From Flavobacterium psychrophilum (GTDB taxonomy: Bacteria; Bacteroidota; Bacteroidia; Flavobacteriales; Flavobacteriaceae): a DNA stretch of 64,000 nucleotides. Under the pieces are notes generated by a model that saw only the letters and a program-made list of their open reading frames with translations, made no database searches and was not told where the DNA came from. The DNA lies in contig CAMAQD010000002.1 in NCBI GenBank assembly GCA_945860385.1, forward strand, positions 124,001-188,000. The letters are read 5' to 3'. Below, piece after piece: positions 24,221 through 33,605 of this stretch; position 1 is the first letter of the stretch, and each line of letters starts with the position of its first letter. A program made the position numbers and the translations under genes.

Positions 24221-24760
24221 ATGAAAAAATTAAAGGGATTTGAGATCCAAAATTCAATTGAAGAAAAATGCTGGAAATTAAGTTCTTATATTTTATCTCA
24301 ATATGATTTTCAAAATTTAGCCCATCCTGCGAATGAATATTGGTGTATTTTCGAAAATAAATTTAAAGACTCCTTTGAAACTATTTTTTTTAAAGAATTA
24401 ATTGGATTAGTTGGTATATTAAGAGCTTTACTAGATAGTGAATCTTTAAAGGTTGAAGATGAAATATATGGTGTTGAAAATGTTTTTGGGCTATTAAAGA
24501 AAGAAACTGGTGAAACAATAAAATTATCATATAGGGAGGCTTGCAATAAAATAATACACGCAATCTCCTATGAGGTTAAATTAAATTATAGCAAACAGCA
24601 CCCGTTAGAAAATGATAAAAACGGCTATAGAGAAACTGAAATAATAGAATTTAAAAATCCGAAAATAATGACTCAAGGAAATTTCGCCGGAAAAGCTTGG
24701 GATGCTGAAATAGATTTTTTAAAATTTATAGATCAAACAATGAATTTGTCAATGATATAA
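24221..24760 (+). CDS. Uncharacterised cytoplasmic protein
   Basis: This 179-residue protein has no signal peptide, no transmembrane segment and no motif that I recognise. It is rich in Glu, Lys and aromatic residues and looks mostly helical. Its codon use is more AT-rich than that of its neighbours, and it stands alone between ahcY and the cysteine synthase gene, so it may be an accessory gene gained later. The frame is clean, and the ATG at 24221 lies in an A-rich region. I cannot suggest a function. Confidence 0.55.
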   Translation: MKKLKGFEIQNSIEEKCWKLSSYILSQYDFQNLAHPANEYWCIFENKFKDSFETIFFKELIGLVGILRALLDSESLKVEDEIYGVENVFGLLKKETGETIKLSYREACNKIIHAISYEVKLNYSKQHPLENDKNGYRETEIIEFKNPKIMTQGNFAGKAWDAEIDFLKFIDQTMNLSMI

Positions 24761-24912
24761 TCCCTCACCCTGATGTTTATAAAAGTTCCAAACTTTTTAA
24801 AGTTTAACAAAATTTTGTTCTTATTGCCAATTAATCTACAGTCAATTTATTGTAAATTAGCAATTCATTAAAAAAACAGTACTATTCAAGTTCTATCATA
24901 ACACAAACAAAT

Positions 24913-25824
24913 ATGAAAGCAAAAAGCATTTTAGAAACCATAGGAAACACACCCGTGGTTCAAATCAATAAGTTGTTTGGAAACAGCAAAGAAGTTTGGA
25001 TTAAATTAGAAAGATCGAATCCAGGAAACAGCATCAAAGACAGAATCGCTTTGGCAATGATAGAAGATGCCGAAAGCAAAGGATTATTGAATTCCAATAG
25101 CGTAATTATCGAACCCACTTCAGGAAACACAGGAATTGGACTGGCTTTGGTAGCCGCTGTCAAAGGCTACAAAGTAATTTTAGTAATGCCCGATTCTATG
25201 AGCGTAGAACGCAGAAAATTAATGGAAATTTACGGCGCCGAATTCGTTCTTACCCCTCGCGAAAAAGGAATGAAAGGCGCTATTGAAAAAGCGGCCGAAT
25301 TAGTGCTAGAAACTCCAAACGCTTGGTCACCAAAACAATTTGAAAATCCTGCCAATGTTGCCATTCACGAAACAACAACCGCTCAAGAAATTCTTGCCGA
25401 TTTCCCTGATGGTTTAGATTATATAATTACAGGCGTTGGAACAGGCGGGCACATTACGGGCGTGGCAAAAGTGTTGAAATCCAAATTTCCGAATATAAAA
25501 ATAATCGCTGTTGAACCTGAATTGTCACCAGTATTGAGTGGTGGAACTCCGGGACCTCACCCTTTGCAAGGAATTGGAGCTGGCTTTGTTCCTGCTAACT
25601 ACCATGGTGATTTAATCGATGAAGTAATTCAAGTAAACAAAGATGATGCTTTTGAATATGCCAGAAGAATTGCCAAAGAAGAAGGAATTCTTGTTGGGAT
25701 TTCAACAGGCGCTTCTTTAGCAGCAGTAGCCAAAAAACTGGAAACTATCTCTGATGGAGCAGTTGTACTTACCTTTAATTACGATACAGGCGAAAGATAT
25801 TTATCTATCGAAGGTTTGTTTTAA
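24913..25824 (+). CDS. Cysteine synthase (O-acetylserine sulfhydrylase)
   Basis: This 303-residue PLP enzyme makes cysteine from O-acetylserine and sulfide. [16 protein letters not shown] carries the PLP lysine, [15 protein letters not shown] is the substrate-binding loop, and [15 protein letters not shown] binds the cofactor phosphate. Length fits CysK/CysM. CysK and CysM cannot be separated safely by eye, so no symbol is given. It is monocistronic, with a terminator about 60 bp downstream. Confidence 0.93.
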   Translation: MKAKSILETIGNTPVVQINKLFGNSKEVWIKLERSNPGNSIKDRIALAMIEDAESKGLLNSNSVIIEPTSGNTGIGLALVAAVKGYKVILVMPDSMSVERRKLMEIYGAEFVLTPREKGMKGAIEKAAELVLETPNAWSPKQFENPANVAIHETTTAQEILADFPDGLDYIITGVGTGGHITGVAKVLKSKFPNIKIIAVEPELSPVLSGGTPGPHPLQGIGAGFVPANYHGDLIDEVIQVNKDDAFEYARRIAKEEGILVGISTGASLAAVAKKLETISDGAVVLTFNYDTGERYLSIEGLF

Positions 25825-26331
25825 TAAAAATATTGACAAGTCCTAAATAGTCGACACAGATTATTAGAGCAATTAAACTAATTTAAACAGTATCAAAAAC
25901 TTTTTTGATGCTGTTTTTAGTTTTATAAGTTTTCACTACTATTTTATTTTGCTCTAACATTCGATTTGGCGTTAGCTTATAGTTTAACAAATGAGGACTT
26001 TTTTAATTTTAAATCTTGACAGTTTCATTTTATATTTGTTAGCCTAGTCCTGAATAATAGATACTAATTATCTAAAATCACAGAGTAAACGTACGAAATT
26101 TTCAAAACAGAAATAAACATTACTATCCAAGAACCCATCTTCCGAACCACTTAGTCCTTCCAGATAAATAAAAGCTATTAACTTAAATTCTAATATCAAA
26201 ATTTGTATTTTTGATTTTTATAATTCTTACGTATGTTCACATAATAGTATTATAATTAGCCACTTGGCATCACGAACATAAAATTTGTCGTTCACCAGAT
26301 GATAAAAAATAATTGAAATAAAACAAAAAAA
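25825..26331. other. Gene-free region with terminator and degenerate direct repeats
   Basis: No plausible gene is seen here. Besides the terminator, two similar stretches lie in direct orientation: AAGTCCTAAATAGTCGACAC near 25844 and TAGTCCTGAATAATAGATAC near 26044 (15 of 20 positions equal). They could be worn remains of a mobile element end, but there is no transposase fragment between them. Confidence 0.4.
25885..25918 (+). terminator. Terminator of the cysteine synthase gene
   Basis: The arm AAACAGTATCAAAAA (25885-25899) pairs with TTTTTTGATGCTGTTT (25901-25916) with one G-U pair, and a T-rich tail follows. Confidence 0.7.
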
Positions 26332-27465
26332 ATGAATAAAAAAGTATTTGTAAGCGGTTGTTATGATATGCTGCATAGCGGACACATTGCATTTTTTGAA
26401 GAAGCTGCGCAACAAGGTGATTTATATGTTGGCATTGGCTCAGATAGAACAATCAACGAATTAAAAGCACGTAAAACTATCAATTCAGATGCGGAACGCT
26501 TGTATATAGTTATTGCTTTATAAGTTGTAAAAGAAGCTTGGATCAATCGTGGTGGCGGATTGCTAGATTTTTTAGAAGAACTTCATACCTTAAAACCTGA
26601 TATTTTCTTTGTCAACGTCGATGGTCATACGCCTCAAAAAGAAGCGTTGTGTAAAGAAATGAATATCGAATGCATCGTTAGCAAACGAGTGCCTCACGGG
26701 AATTTGCCCACTCGTTCCACAACTGCATTGCGTCAAGAATGTAGAATTCCATATCGTATTGATATTGCTGGTGGCTGGCTCGATCAACCTTATGTGAGCA
26801 AATATGCGAGTGGTTAGGTAATTACTATTTGTGTTGAACCTGATTATAAATTTAACGACCGCAGCGGGATGTCAATCAGCAGCCGAAAAAAAGCAATCGA
26901 ACTTTGGCATACTGACATTCCCGAGGGCGAAAAAGAAAAGTTGGCTAAAACCTTATTTTGTTTTGAAAATCCTCCTGGGACAAAATATGTTAGCGGTTCT
27001 CAGGATTCTCTTGGGATTACTATGCCTGGTTTAAACAAATATTTTTATGATGGAGCCTACTAGCCGTCAGATATACAAACTATTATGGTTTCGGATTTAT
27101 TGGAATGGATTGAACAACGTATTTGGATGATTCCACTTTATCCTCGTGAAATGGATTATGATGTTTTGGCAAATACCCACATAGACGAAAAAGGAGCGCG
27201 CTGGCTAAGCGAAGCTACTGATTCCTGTTTGAAAGCTTTGCAAACTCAGGATGCACAAGCAGTTGGAAAAGCTATGACGCAGAGTTTTGAAGCTCAAATC
27301 TCTATGTTTCCTAATAGGGTTACGCCCGATATTTTGGCGCAAATTAATTCTTTCAAAAAAGATGTTTTGGGCTGAAAAGTAAGCGGTGCAGGTGGTGGCG
27401 GTTATTTAATATTCTTTAGAGAAAAACCAATTGAAAATGCAATTCAAATAAGAATTAGAAGATAA
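26332..27465 (+). pseudogene. Nucleotidyltransferase / GHMP-kinase bifunctional pseudogene with four in-frame stops
   Basis: One continuous frame of 378 codons starts MNKKVFVSGCYDMLHSGH (cytidylyltransferase-like, with the HxGH motif). It continues through a GHMP-kinase-type domain with YRIDIAGGWLDQ and the late glycine motif KVSGAGGGGYL. It is interrupted by TAA at 26521, TAG at 26815, TAG at 27061 and TGA at 27373, all in the same frame, without any insertion or deletion. The stops at 27061 and 27373 stand where Trp is expected (Y-stop-PSDI and G-stop-KVSGAGG), each one G-to-A change away. The intact enzyme would have activated a sugar for surface polysaccharide. A terminator follows. Confidence 0.88.
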
Positions 27466-27498
27466 ATTAGAAATAAAAAACTTGTTATAATAAAATCA

Positions 27499-27538
27499 AA
27501 ATCGGCTGATGCAAAAATTTGCAACAGCCGATTTTTTT
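27499..27538 (+). terminator. Terminator behind the pseudogene
   Basis: AAATCGGCTG (27499-27508) pairs with CAGCCGATTT (27525-27534), and the T run continues to 27538. It is still intact although the gene is not. Confidence 0.75.
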
Positions 27539-27896
27539 ATAGACGCTATAAGTATTGATTTAATACACAGAAAGAGCTATTTATTTTCTAAATTAGTACT
27601 CGGGTTTCTGCTAACATGAACGTCTTTCTATGTAGTAAATTTAAAAAAATAATTTTTACAAAAAAAATATTTTATCGGGAAATCGACCAGAATACTCAAA
27701 AACAAAACAATATTACCTTTTTGTCAATATTAGTCTTACAGCTAGTTCATAAGCGAGTTATGCTACTTGTTGCAACTCAATTTCTAAAAAGGCAAATTAA
27801 GATTAACACTATTTTAAAGTATTATTAAACGAAGTTTTGTCTATTTAGAGATTAAGTTGATTTTTGTTTTTACTTTTGCAGTCTAAAATTTAGATT
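27539..27896. other. Gene-free region upstream of aspS
   Basis: No convincing gene is seen here. A possible -7 box TACTTTTG at 27871-27878 lies 18 bp before the aspS ATG, without a TTG at a suitable distance. The rest is AT-rich and without recognisable repeats. Confidence 0.4.
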
Positions 27897-29645
27897 ATGT
27901 ATAGAAGTCATAGTTGTGGTGAGCTGAACGCCTCACACATTAATACTGAAGTAACCCTTGCGGGTTGGGTTCAAAAATCGCGTGATAAAGGATTTATGAA
28001 TTGGGTCGATTTGCGTGACCGTTATGGTGTTACTCAATTGATTTTCGACGAAAGTCGCTCTCAAAAAGAAGTTTTTGAATTGGCAAAAACCTTGGGTCGT
28101 GAATTTGTAATTCAAGCCAAAGGAACCGTTATTGAGCGTGAAGCCAAAAACGCCAATATGTCAACTGGAGATATTGAAATCCTAGTTACTGAACTAAAAA
28201 TATTAAATTCATCGATAACTCCACCTTTTACCATCGAAGACGAAACCGATGGCGGCGAAGATATCAGAATGAAATACCGTTACCTCGATATTCGTCGTAA
28301 TCCAGTAAAAAACAATTTACTTTTTCGTCATAAAGTAGCCATGGAAGTTCGAAAATACCTTTCGGATTTGGATTTCTGTGAAGTCGAAACTCCTTATTTA
28401 ATCAAATCGACGCCAGAAGGCGCAAGAGATTTCGTGGTTCCTTCACGAATGAATGAAGGACAATTTTATGCTTTGCCACAATCGCCACAAACCTTCAAAC
28501 AATTATTGATGGTGGGCGGAATGGATAAGTATTTCCAAATCGTGAAATGTTTCCGTGACGAAGATTTACGTGCTGACCGCCAGCCAGAGTTTACACAAAT
28601 CGATTGCGAAATGGCATTTGTGGAACAAGAAGATATTTTGAATGTTTTCGAAGGATTGACTCGTCATTTATTGAAAGAAATTAAAGGAATCGAAGTGGAA
28701 AAATTCCCAAGAATTACCTACGATTACGCTATGAAAACGTATGGTAATGACAAACCGGATATTCGTTTCGGAATGGAATTTGGGGAGTTGAACGAGTTTA
28801 CACAACATAAAGAATTCTCTGTTTTCAACTCGGCCGAATTAGTTGTTGGAATTGCAGCACCTGGAACAGGAAACTATACTCGTAAAGAAATCGACGGTTT
28901 AATAGATTGGATCAAACGTCCACAAATTGGTGCCAGCGGAATGGTTTATGTAAAATGCAACGAAGATGGCACTTACAAATCATCAGTAGATAAATTCTAT
29001 GATCAAGATGATTTAGGAAATTGGGCAAAAACAACTGGAGCCAAAGCTGGCGATATGATTTTTGTACTTTCTGGTCCAGCCGACAAAACCAGAACACAAC
29101 TTTCAGCTTTAAGAATGGAATTAGCCAATCGTTTGGGATTAAGAAAACCAACTGAATTTGCACCCCTTTGGGTGGTAGATTTCCCATTATTGGAATTCGA
29201 AGAAGAAACCGGTCGTTATCACGCAATGCATCATCCATTTACTTCACCAAAACCTGAAGATATGCACTTATTGGAAACCAACCCGAAAGCGGTTCGTGCC
29301 AATGCGTATGATATGGTATTGAATGGAAACGAAATTGGCGGAGGTTCAATTCGTATTCACGATAAAGCAACCCAACAATTAATGTTTAAATATTTAGGAT
29401 TCACGCCAGAACAAGCCGAAGATCAATTTGGTTTCTTAATGAATGCTTTCCAATTTGGTGCGCCACCACACGGAGGCCTAGCTTTTGGTTTAGACAGATT
29501 AGTTTCAATCCTTGGTGGACAAGAAACGATACGAGATTTTATCGCTTTTCCAAAAAATAATTCAGGAAGAGATGTTATGATTGATGCTCCATCGGCAATT
29601 GACGAATTACAATTGAACGAACTGCACATTAAACTTGATTTATAG
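27897..29645 (+). CDS. aspS: Aspartyl-tRNA synthetase
   Basis: This 582-residue class II synthetase has the normal bacterial length. It has an N-terminal OB-fold anticodon-binding domain ([25 protein letters not shown]), the motif 2 region [18 protein letters not shown], a bacterial insertion domain, and motif 3 [14 protein letters not shown]. It charges tRNA-Asp; whether it is discriminating or also charges tRNA-Asn cannot be told by eye. It is monocistronic in appearance, followed after 129 bp by a cold-shock gene. Confidence 0.97.
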   Translation: MYRSHSCGELNASHINTEVTLAGWVQKSRDKGFMNWVDLRDRYGVTQLIFDESRSQKEVFELAKTLGREFVIQAKGTVIEREAKNANMSTGDIEILVTELKILNSSITPPFTIEDETDGGEDIRMKYRYLDIRRNPVKNNLLFRHKVAMEVRKYLSDLDFCEVETPYLIKSTPEGARDFVVPSRMNEGQFYALPQSPQTFKQLLMVGGMDKYFQIVKCFRDEDLRADRQPEFTQIDCEMAFVEQEDILNVFEGLTRHLLKEIKGIEVEKFPRITYDYAMKTYGNDKPDIRFGMEFGELNEFTQHKEFSVFNSAELVVGIAAPGTGNYTRKEIDGLIDWIKRPQIGASGMVYVKCNEDGTYKSSVDKFYDQDDLGNWAKTTGAKAGDMIFVLSGPADKTRTQLSALRMELANRLGLRKPTEFAPLWVVDFPLLEFEEETGRYHAMHHPFTSPKPEDMHLLETNPKAVRANAYDMVLNGNEIGGGSIRIHDKATQQLMFKYLGFTPEQAEDQFGFLMNAFQFGAPPHGGLAFGLDRLVSILGGQETIRDFIAFPKNNSGRDVMIDAPSAIDELQLNELHIKLDL

Positions 29646-29737
29646 CCGTTCATCGATGAAATTTGCCAGAAATCGTTGAATATCAAATATTTTAATAAAA
29701 TCTTTACAATATTATATTTTCGTATTAGATTAAATAT

Positions 29738-29745
29738 TACATTTG
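29738..29745 (+). promoter_or_regulatory. -7 box for the cold-shock gene
   Basis: TACATTTG matches TAnnTTTG and lies 29 bp before the ATG at 29775. No -33 TTG is seen. Confidence 0.45.
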
Positions 29746-29774
29746 CGACATTATAAATTATTATTACTATTACA

Positions 29775-29969
29775 ATGCGTACAGGTACAGTTAAATTTTT
29801 CAATGAATCTAAAGGTTACGGATTCATTACAGACGACGAAACAGGAAAAGACATTTTTGTTCATGCATCAGGAATCAACGCGGAAGAACTTCGTGAAGGT
29901 GACAGAGTAAGTTATGAAGAAGAAGAAGGAAGAAAAGGAAAAGTTGCTGCGAAAGTAGCAGTGATCTAA
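29775..29969 (+). CDS. Cold-shock-domain RNA-binding protein
   Basis: This 64-residue single cold-shock domain has RNP1 (KGYGFIT) and RNP2 (DIFVHAS) intact, so it should bind single-stranded RNA/DNA and act as an RNA chaperone. The C-terminal part is rich in Glu and Lys. Its leader appears short (about 23 nt), unlike the long thermosensor leaders of enterobacterial cspA. A terminator follows 36 bp after the stop. Confidence 0.93.
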   Translation: MRTGTVKFFNESKGYGFITDDETGKDIFVHASGINAEELREGDRVSYEEEEGRKGKVAAKVAVI

Positions 29970-30004
29970 GCATAAAAATTCATTTTTATTGCCTACGAAT
30001 GTTT

Positions 30005-30037
30005 AAAGCGTCCCGATAAATCGGGATGCTTTTTTGT
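30005..30037 (+). terminator. Terminator of the cold-shock gene
   Basis: The arms AAAGCGTCCCGA and TCGGGATGCTTT pair around TAAA with one G-T mismatch, followed by a T run. Confidence 0.8.
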
Positions 30038-30129
30038 TTTATATCAACTGAATGCTAATAAACCATAATAAACAAACCTTAATTCTACGTTAATTATGAT
30101 TTTCATTTAACTAAATTTTGATTTTATGC

Positions 30130-30160
30130 TTGTGTTTTAAAGCTTTGAAGCCTATCTTTG
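30130..30160 (+). promoter_or_regulatory. Promoter of the nuo operon
   Basis: TTG at 30130-30132 and TATCTTTG at 30153-30160 are spaced by 20 bp, an exact fit to the Bacteroidota TTG-N17-23-TAnnTTTG promoter. It lies 30 bp before the nuoA start. Confidence 0.75.
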
Positions 30161-30190
30161 CGCTCATATTTAGACTAAATCAAATTTATT

Positions 30191-30556
30191 ATGCAATCAA
30201 GTCCAATAGATTACTTACCTATACTTATGCAAATGCTAATAGCGATAGGATTTGTTGTAGGAATTATAATAATTTCCGGAAAACTAGGCCCTCAAAGATC
30301 CTCTAAAATCAAAGATGAAAACTTTGAATGTGGAATCAAATCTATTGGAAATGCCAGAATTCCTTTCTCTGTTAAATTCTTTCTAGTGGCAATTCTTTTT
30401 GTCCTTTTTGATATTGAAGTAGTTTTTCTTTATCCTTGGGCTGTCAATTTTAAAGAATTGGGATTAGGAGGAATGGTAAAAATGGTGATTTTTATGACCT
30501 TACTTTTGATTGGATTTTTCTATATCATCAAAAAGAAAGCATTAGACTGGGAATAA
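30191..30556 (+). CDS. nuoA: NADH-quinone oxidoreductase subunit A
   Basis: This 121-residue membrane subunit has three hydrophobic helices. It has the conserved FECGIKSIGNARIPFSVKFF loop (the Cys-containing loop near the quinone site) and FDIEVVFLYPWA in the second helix. It belongs to the arm that links the quinone-binding and membrane parts of complex I. First gene of the nuoA-N operon; a 171-bp gap with an inverted tandem repeat separates it from nuoB, while most other nuo genes are almost contiguous. Confidence 0.95.
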   Translation: MQSSPIDYLPILMQMLIAIGFVVGIIIISGKLGPQRSSKIKDENFECGIKSIGNARIPFSVKFFLVAILFVLFDIEVVFLYPWAVNFKELGLGGMVKMVIFMTLLLIGFFYIIKKKALDWE

Positions 30557-30560
30557 AGAA

Positions 30561-30724
30561 ATTTTAGATTTTAGATTTTAGATTTTAGATTTAGAAATTA
30601 CTAAATTATAAAACCTAAATTTAAACAATAAATTTCTCAAATTAAAATATTGATTTTTTAAAAATTGATTTTTCTTTTTAAGATTCAACAAAATCTAAAA
30701 TCTAAAATCTAAAAATCTAAAATT
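30561..30724 (+). repeat. Inverted tandem-heptamer repeat between nuoA and nuoB
   Basis: The unit ATTTTAG is repeated about five times at 30561-30595. Its reverse complement (unit AAAATCT) is repeated about as often at 30690-30724. The two arrays can pair into a stem of roughly 30 bp with a loop of about 95 nt. A related single-sided run is seen upstream of nuoI (37231-37254). It is transcribed as part of the operon. Confidence 0.8.
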
Positions 30725-30727
30725 AAA

Positions 30728-31276
30728 ATGAGTGATTCAAATATAAAAATGGTTGCGCCGCCTGAAGGCGTTTCGGGAGAAGGCTTTTTTGCAACTACAT
30801 TGAACGATGTGGTAGGATTAGCCCGAGCCAATTCGCTTTGGCCATTGCCTTTTGCAACCTCCTGTTGCGGAATTGAGTTTATGGCGACGATGGCTTCGCA
30901 TTATGATTTAGCAAGGTTTGGGATGGAACGAGTGAGCTTCTCTCCACGTCAAGCTGATATGCTATTGGTTATGGGAACTATTTCTAAAAAAATGGGGCCA
31001 ATTTTGCGTCAAGTTTACGAACAAATGGCAGAACCTCGTTGGGTAATTGCTGTTGGAGCCTGTGCTTCATCTGGTGGAGTTTTCGATACCTATTCTGTTT
31101 TACAAGGAATAGACAAAGTAATACCTGTTGATGTTTATGTGCCAGGCTGTCCTCCGAGACCAGAACAAATTGTAGATGGCGTAATGAGATTACAGGATCT
31201 AGTTAAGAGCGAATCTGTTAGAAGAAGAAGTTCACCTGAATATCAAGAATTATTGAAATCTTATAATATAAAATAA
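30728..31276 (+). CDS. nuoB: NADH-quinone oxidoreductase subunit B
   Basis: This 182-residue subunit carries cluster N2, the final electron donor to quinone. The ligands are visible in [11 protein letters not shown] (tandem Cys), [11 protein letters not shown] and [10 protein letters not shown]. It is peripheral and cytoplasmic, at the junction with NuoD, NuoA and NuoH. nuoC begins 4 bp after its stop. The start is preceded by the AAAATCT repeat array, so its ribosome-binding region is very AT-rich. Confidence 0.96.
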   Translation: MSDSNIKMVAPPEGVSGEGFFATTLNDVVGLARANSLWPLPFATSCCGIEFMATMASHYDLARFGMERVSFSPRQADMLLVMGTISKKMGPILRQVYEQMAEPRWVIAVGACASSGGVFDTYSVLQGIDKVIPVDVYVPGCPPRPEQIVDGVMRLQDLVKSESVRRRSSPEYQELLKSYNIK

Positions 31277-31280
31277 GAAA

Positions 31281-31802
31281 ATGAGTTTAGAAATCATAGA
31301 GATTCAAGACAAATTAGTGGAAACATTTGGCGAAAGTGTATTTCATTTCAATCAGGAAAAGGATGTTTTTTCATTTGAAGTTTCGGCTGATAAAATCACA
31401 GCAATTGTTCTTTTTTTGAAAAATGATCCAACATTACGTTTTCACTTTCTGACCGATTTGTGCGGAGTACATTATCCTGATAATGTTTTAGAAAGACAAT
31501 TTGCAGTTGTTTACCATATGCACAATTGGTATGAAAACAAACGCATAAAAATTAAGGCATTTATCAACGGAGAAACTCCAGATATAAAAACCATAACAAC
31601 TATATTTCCAAGCGCCAATTGGATGGAAAGAGAAACTTGGGATTTTTACGGAATCAACTTTATAGGCCATCCTCAGTTGAAACGTATTTTAAATATGGAC
31701 GAAATGGTATCACACCCAATGCGAAAAGAATTCCCAATGGAAGATGGCGGAAGAACAGACAAAGATGATAGATTCTTTGGAAGAACACAATCAAATAGAT
31801 AG
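31281..31802 (+). CDS. nuoC: NADH-quinone oxidoreductase subunit C (30 kDa)
   Basis: This 173-residue peripheral subunit has the family signature ERETWDFYGINFIGHPQLKR in the C-terminal half and the final acidic DGGRTDKDD stretch. It has no cofactor and supports NuoD. It is separate from nuoD here, whereas the two are fused in E. coli. Confidence 0.94.
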   Translation: MSLEIIEIQDKLVETFGESVFHFNQEKDVFSFEVSADKITAIVLFLKNDPTLRFHFLTDLCGVHYPDNVLERQFAVVYHMHNWYENKRIKIKAFINGETPDIKTITTIFPSANWMERETWDFYGINFIGHPQLKRILNMDEMVSHPMRKEFPMEDGGRTDKDDRFFGRTQSNR

Positions 31803-31831
31803 CAAACAATATAATTTTTCACATTCTATAA

Positions 31832-33070
31832 ATGTCAGAACTATTATTACCACCAGAGCATAGATATGCTAAAATAATTAAAGAACGCCACAACGAAGAC
31901 GGAAGCGAATTTTCGATTCTTAATTTAGGCCCAACACACCCGGCTACTCACGGTATTTTTCAAAATATCTTGTTAATGGATGGCGAAAAAATAGTTGAAG
32001 CCGAACCTACGATTGGATACATTCATCGTGCTTTTGAAAAAATTGCCGAAAACCGTCCTTTTTACCAAATCACACCACTTACCGATAGAATGAACTATTG
32101 CTCCTCTCCTATCAATAATATGGGTTGGTGGATGACCGTAGAAAAACTATTGGATATAGAAGTTCCTAAACGAGTACAATATTTAAGAGTTATCGTGATG
32201 GAATTGGCCAGAATTACAGATCACTTAATTTGTAATTCGATTCTTGGTGTAGATACAGGTGCTTACACCGGTTTCTTATATGTTTTTCAATTTAGAGAGA
32301 AAGTTTACGAAATCTACGAAGAAATTTGTGGTGCTCGTTTAACAACAAATATGGGAAGAATGGGCGGTTTCGAAAGAGATTGGTCACCAAAAGCCTTTGA
32401 ATTACTAGAAGTATTTTTGAAAGATTTTCCAATAGCCTGGAAAGAATTTGAAAACTTGTTTGAAAGAAACAGAATATTTATTGACAGAACCGTAAACGTT
32501 GGTCCAATCACTGCCGAAATGGCGATGGCTTATGGCTTTACAGGTCCAAATTTACGCGCAGCCGGAGTTGACTATGACGTTCGCGTCGCACATCCATATT
32601 CATCTTACGAAGATTTTGACTTTATAGTTCCAGTTGGAAAATCGGGTGATACTTACGACCGTTTCTGTGTTCGTAACGCCGAGGTTTGGGAAAGTTTGAG
32701 TATCATTCGTCAAGCATTAGACAAAATGCCGGAAGGAAATGTATTTCACGCCGATGTTCCAGAATATTATTTGCCTCCAAAAGAAGATGTTTACACCGAT
32801 ATGGAATCTTTGATTTACCATTTCAAAATTGTTATGGGAGAAATTCCTGTTCCAGTTGCCGAAGTGTATCACGCTGTTGAAGGTGGAAACGGAGAATTAG
32901 GTTTTTATTTGGTAACCGACGGAAGCAGAACTCCTTATAGACTGCACTTCCGCAGACCTTGTTTTATTTATTACCAAGCTTATCCCGAAATGATAAAAGG
33001 CGCAATGCTTTCGGATGCGATTGTTATTTTGTCAAGTTTAAATGTTATTGCCGGAGAATTAGACGCATAA
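31832..33070 (+). CDS. nuoD: NADH-quinone oxidoreductase subunit D (49 kDa)
   Basis: This 412-residue quinone-site subunit is related to the large subunit of NiFe hydrogenases. It has the N-terminal LGPTHPATHGIF loop with the quinone-contacting His, IGYIHRAFEKIAE, and MGRMGGFERDW. The C-terminal end (GELDA) lacks the hydrogenase nickel ligands, as usual for complex I. It is separate from nuoC. nuoE begins 3 bp downstream. Confidence 0.96.
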   Translation: MSELLLPPEHRYAKIIKERHNEDGSEFSILNLGPTHPATHGIFQNILLMDGEKIVEAEPTIGYIHRAFEKIAENRPFYQITPLTDRMNYCSSPINNMGWWMTVEKLLDIEVPKRVQYLRVIVMELARITDHLICNSILGVDTGAYTGFLYVFQFREKVYEIYEEICGARLTTNMGRMGGFERDWSPKAFELLEVFLKDFPIAWKEFENLFERNRIFIDRTVNVGPITAEMAMAYGFTGPNLRAAGVDYDVRVAHPYSSYEDFDFIVPVGKSGDTYDRFCVRNAEVWESLSIIRQALDKMPEGNVFHADVPEYYLPPKEDVYTDMESLIYHFKIVMGEIPVPVAEVYHAVEGGNGELGFYLVTDGSRTPYRLHFRRPCFIYYQAYPEMIKGAMLSDAIVILSSLNVIAGELDA

Positions 33071-33073
33071 ATT

Positions 33074-33604
33074 ATGGAACGTACACAATACAAACAAGAA
33101 ATAAACATAACTGAAACATTGATGAACCGCATCAATGAGTTAATCAGTCATTATCCTGAAGGCAAGCAAAAATCGGCATTATTGCCAATTTTGCACGAAG
33201 TTCAGGATGCACACGACAATTGGTTGAGTTTTGAATTAATGAACAAAGTGGCTGAAATTCTTCAAATCAAACCTATTGAGGTTTACGAAGTCGTTTCTTT
33301 CTACACTATGTTCAACCAAAGACCAATCGGAAAATACATGTTCGAATTTTGCCAAACATCCCCTTGTTGTTTGAATGGCGTTGAGGATTTAATGGACTAT
33401 ACCTGCGAAAAATTAGGCGTGGGAATTGGTGAAACTACTCCAGATGGACTATTTGAAGTGAGAGGTGTGGAATGTTTAGGTGCTTGTGGTTATGCTCCAA
33501 TGATGCAATTGGGTGATTTTTACAAAGAGCACCTTACCAAAGAAAAAGTAGATCAGATTATAGCCGATTGTAGAGATAATAAAATTACGTTACACGATAA
33601 ATAA
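33074..33604 (+). CDS. nuoE: NADH-quinone oxidoreductase subunit E (24 kDa)
   Basis: This 176-residue thioredoxin-fold subunit binds the off-path 2Fe-2S cluster N1a. The four Cys ligands are in FCQTSPCCLNG and VECLGACGYAP. Together with NuoF and NuoG it forms the NADH-oxidising module. Its start is 3 bp after the nuoD stop, and its stop is 1 bp before the nuoF start. Confidence 0.95.
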   Translation: MERTQYKQEINITETLMNRINELISHYPEGKQKSALLPILHEVQDAHDNWLSFELMNKVAEILQIKPIEVYEVVSFYTMFNQRPIGKYMFEFCQTSPCCLNGVEDLMDYTCEKLGVGIGETTPDGLFEVRGVECLGACGYAPMMQLGDFYKEHLTKEKVDQIIADCRDNKITLHDK

Positions 33605-33605
33605 T

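Noticed and set aside
26227..26452. Minus-strand small frames over the pseudogene start
   Set aside because: They are mirrors of the nucleotidyltransferase frame, which has clear protein similarity on the plus strand.
26332..27465. Stop-codon recoding (selenocysteine, pyrrolysine or an altered code) to explain the four in-frame stops
   Set aside because: Three different stop codons are used in one gene, no SECIS-like structure was seen, and all other genes in the window end normally at these codons.
27616..27828. Possible 70-residue gene
   Set aside because: It is a basic, low-complexity AT-rich frame with no ribosome-binding context, no similarity that I recognise and no terminator.
30561..30724. 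CRISPR array
   Set aside because: The units are 7 nt with no spacers, and the second array is the reverse complement; no cas genes are near.
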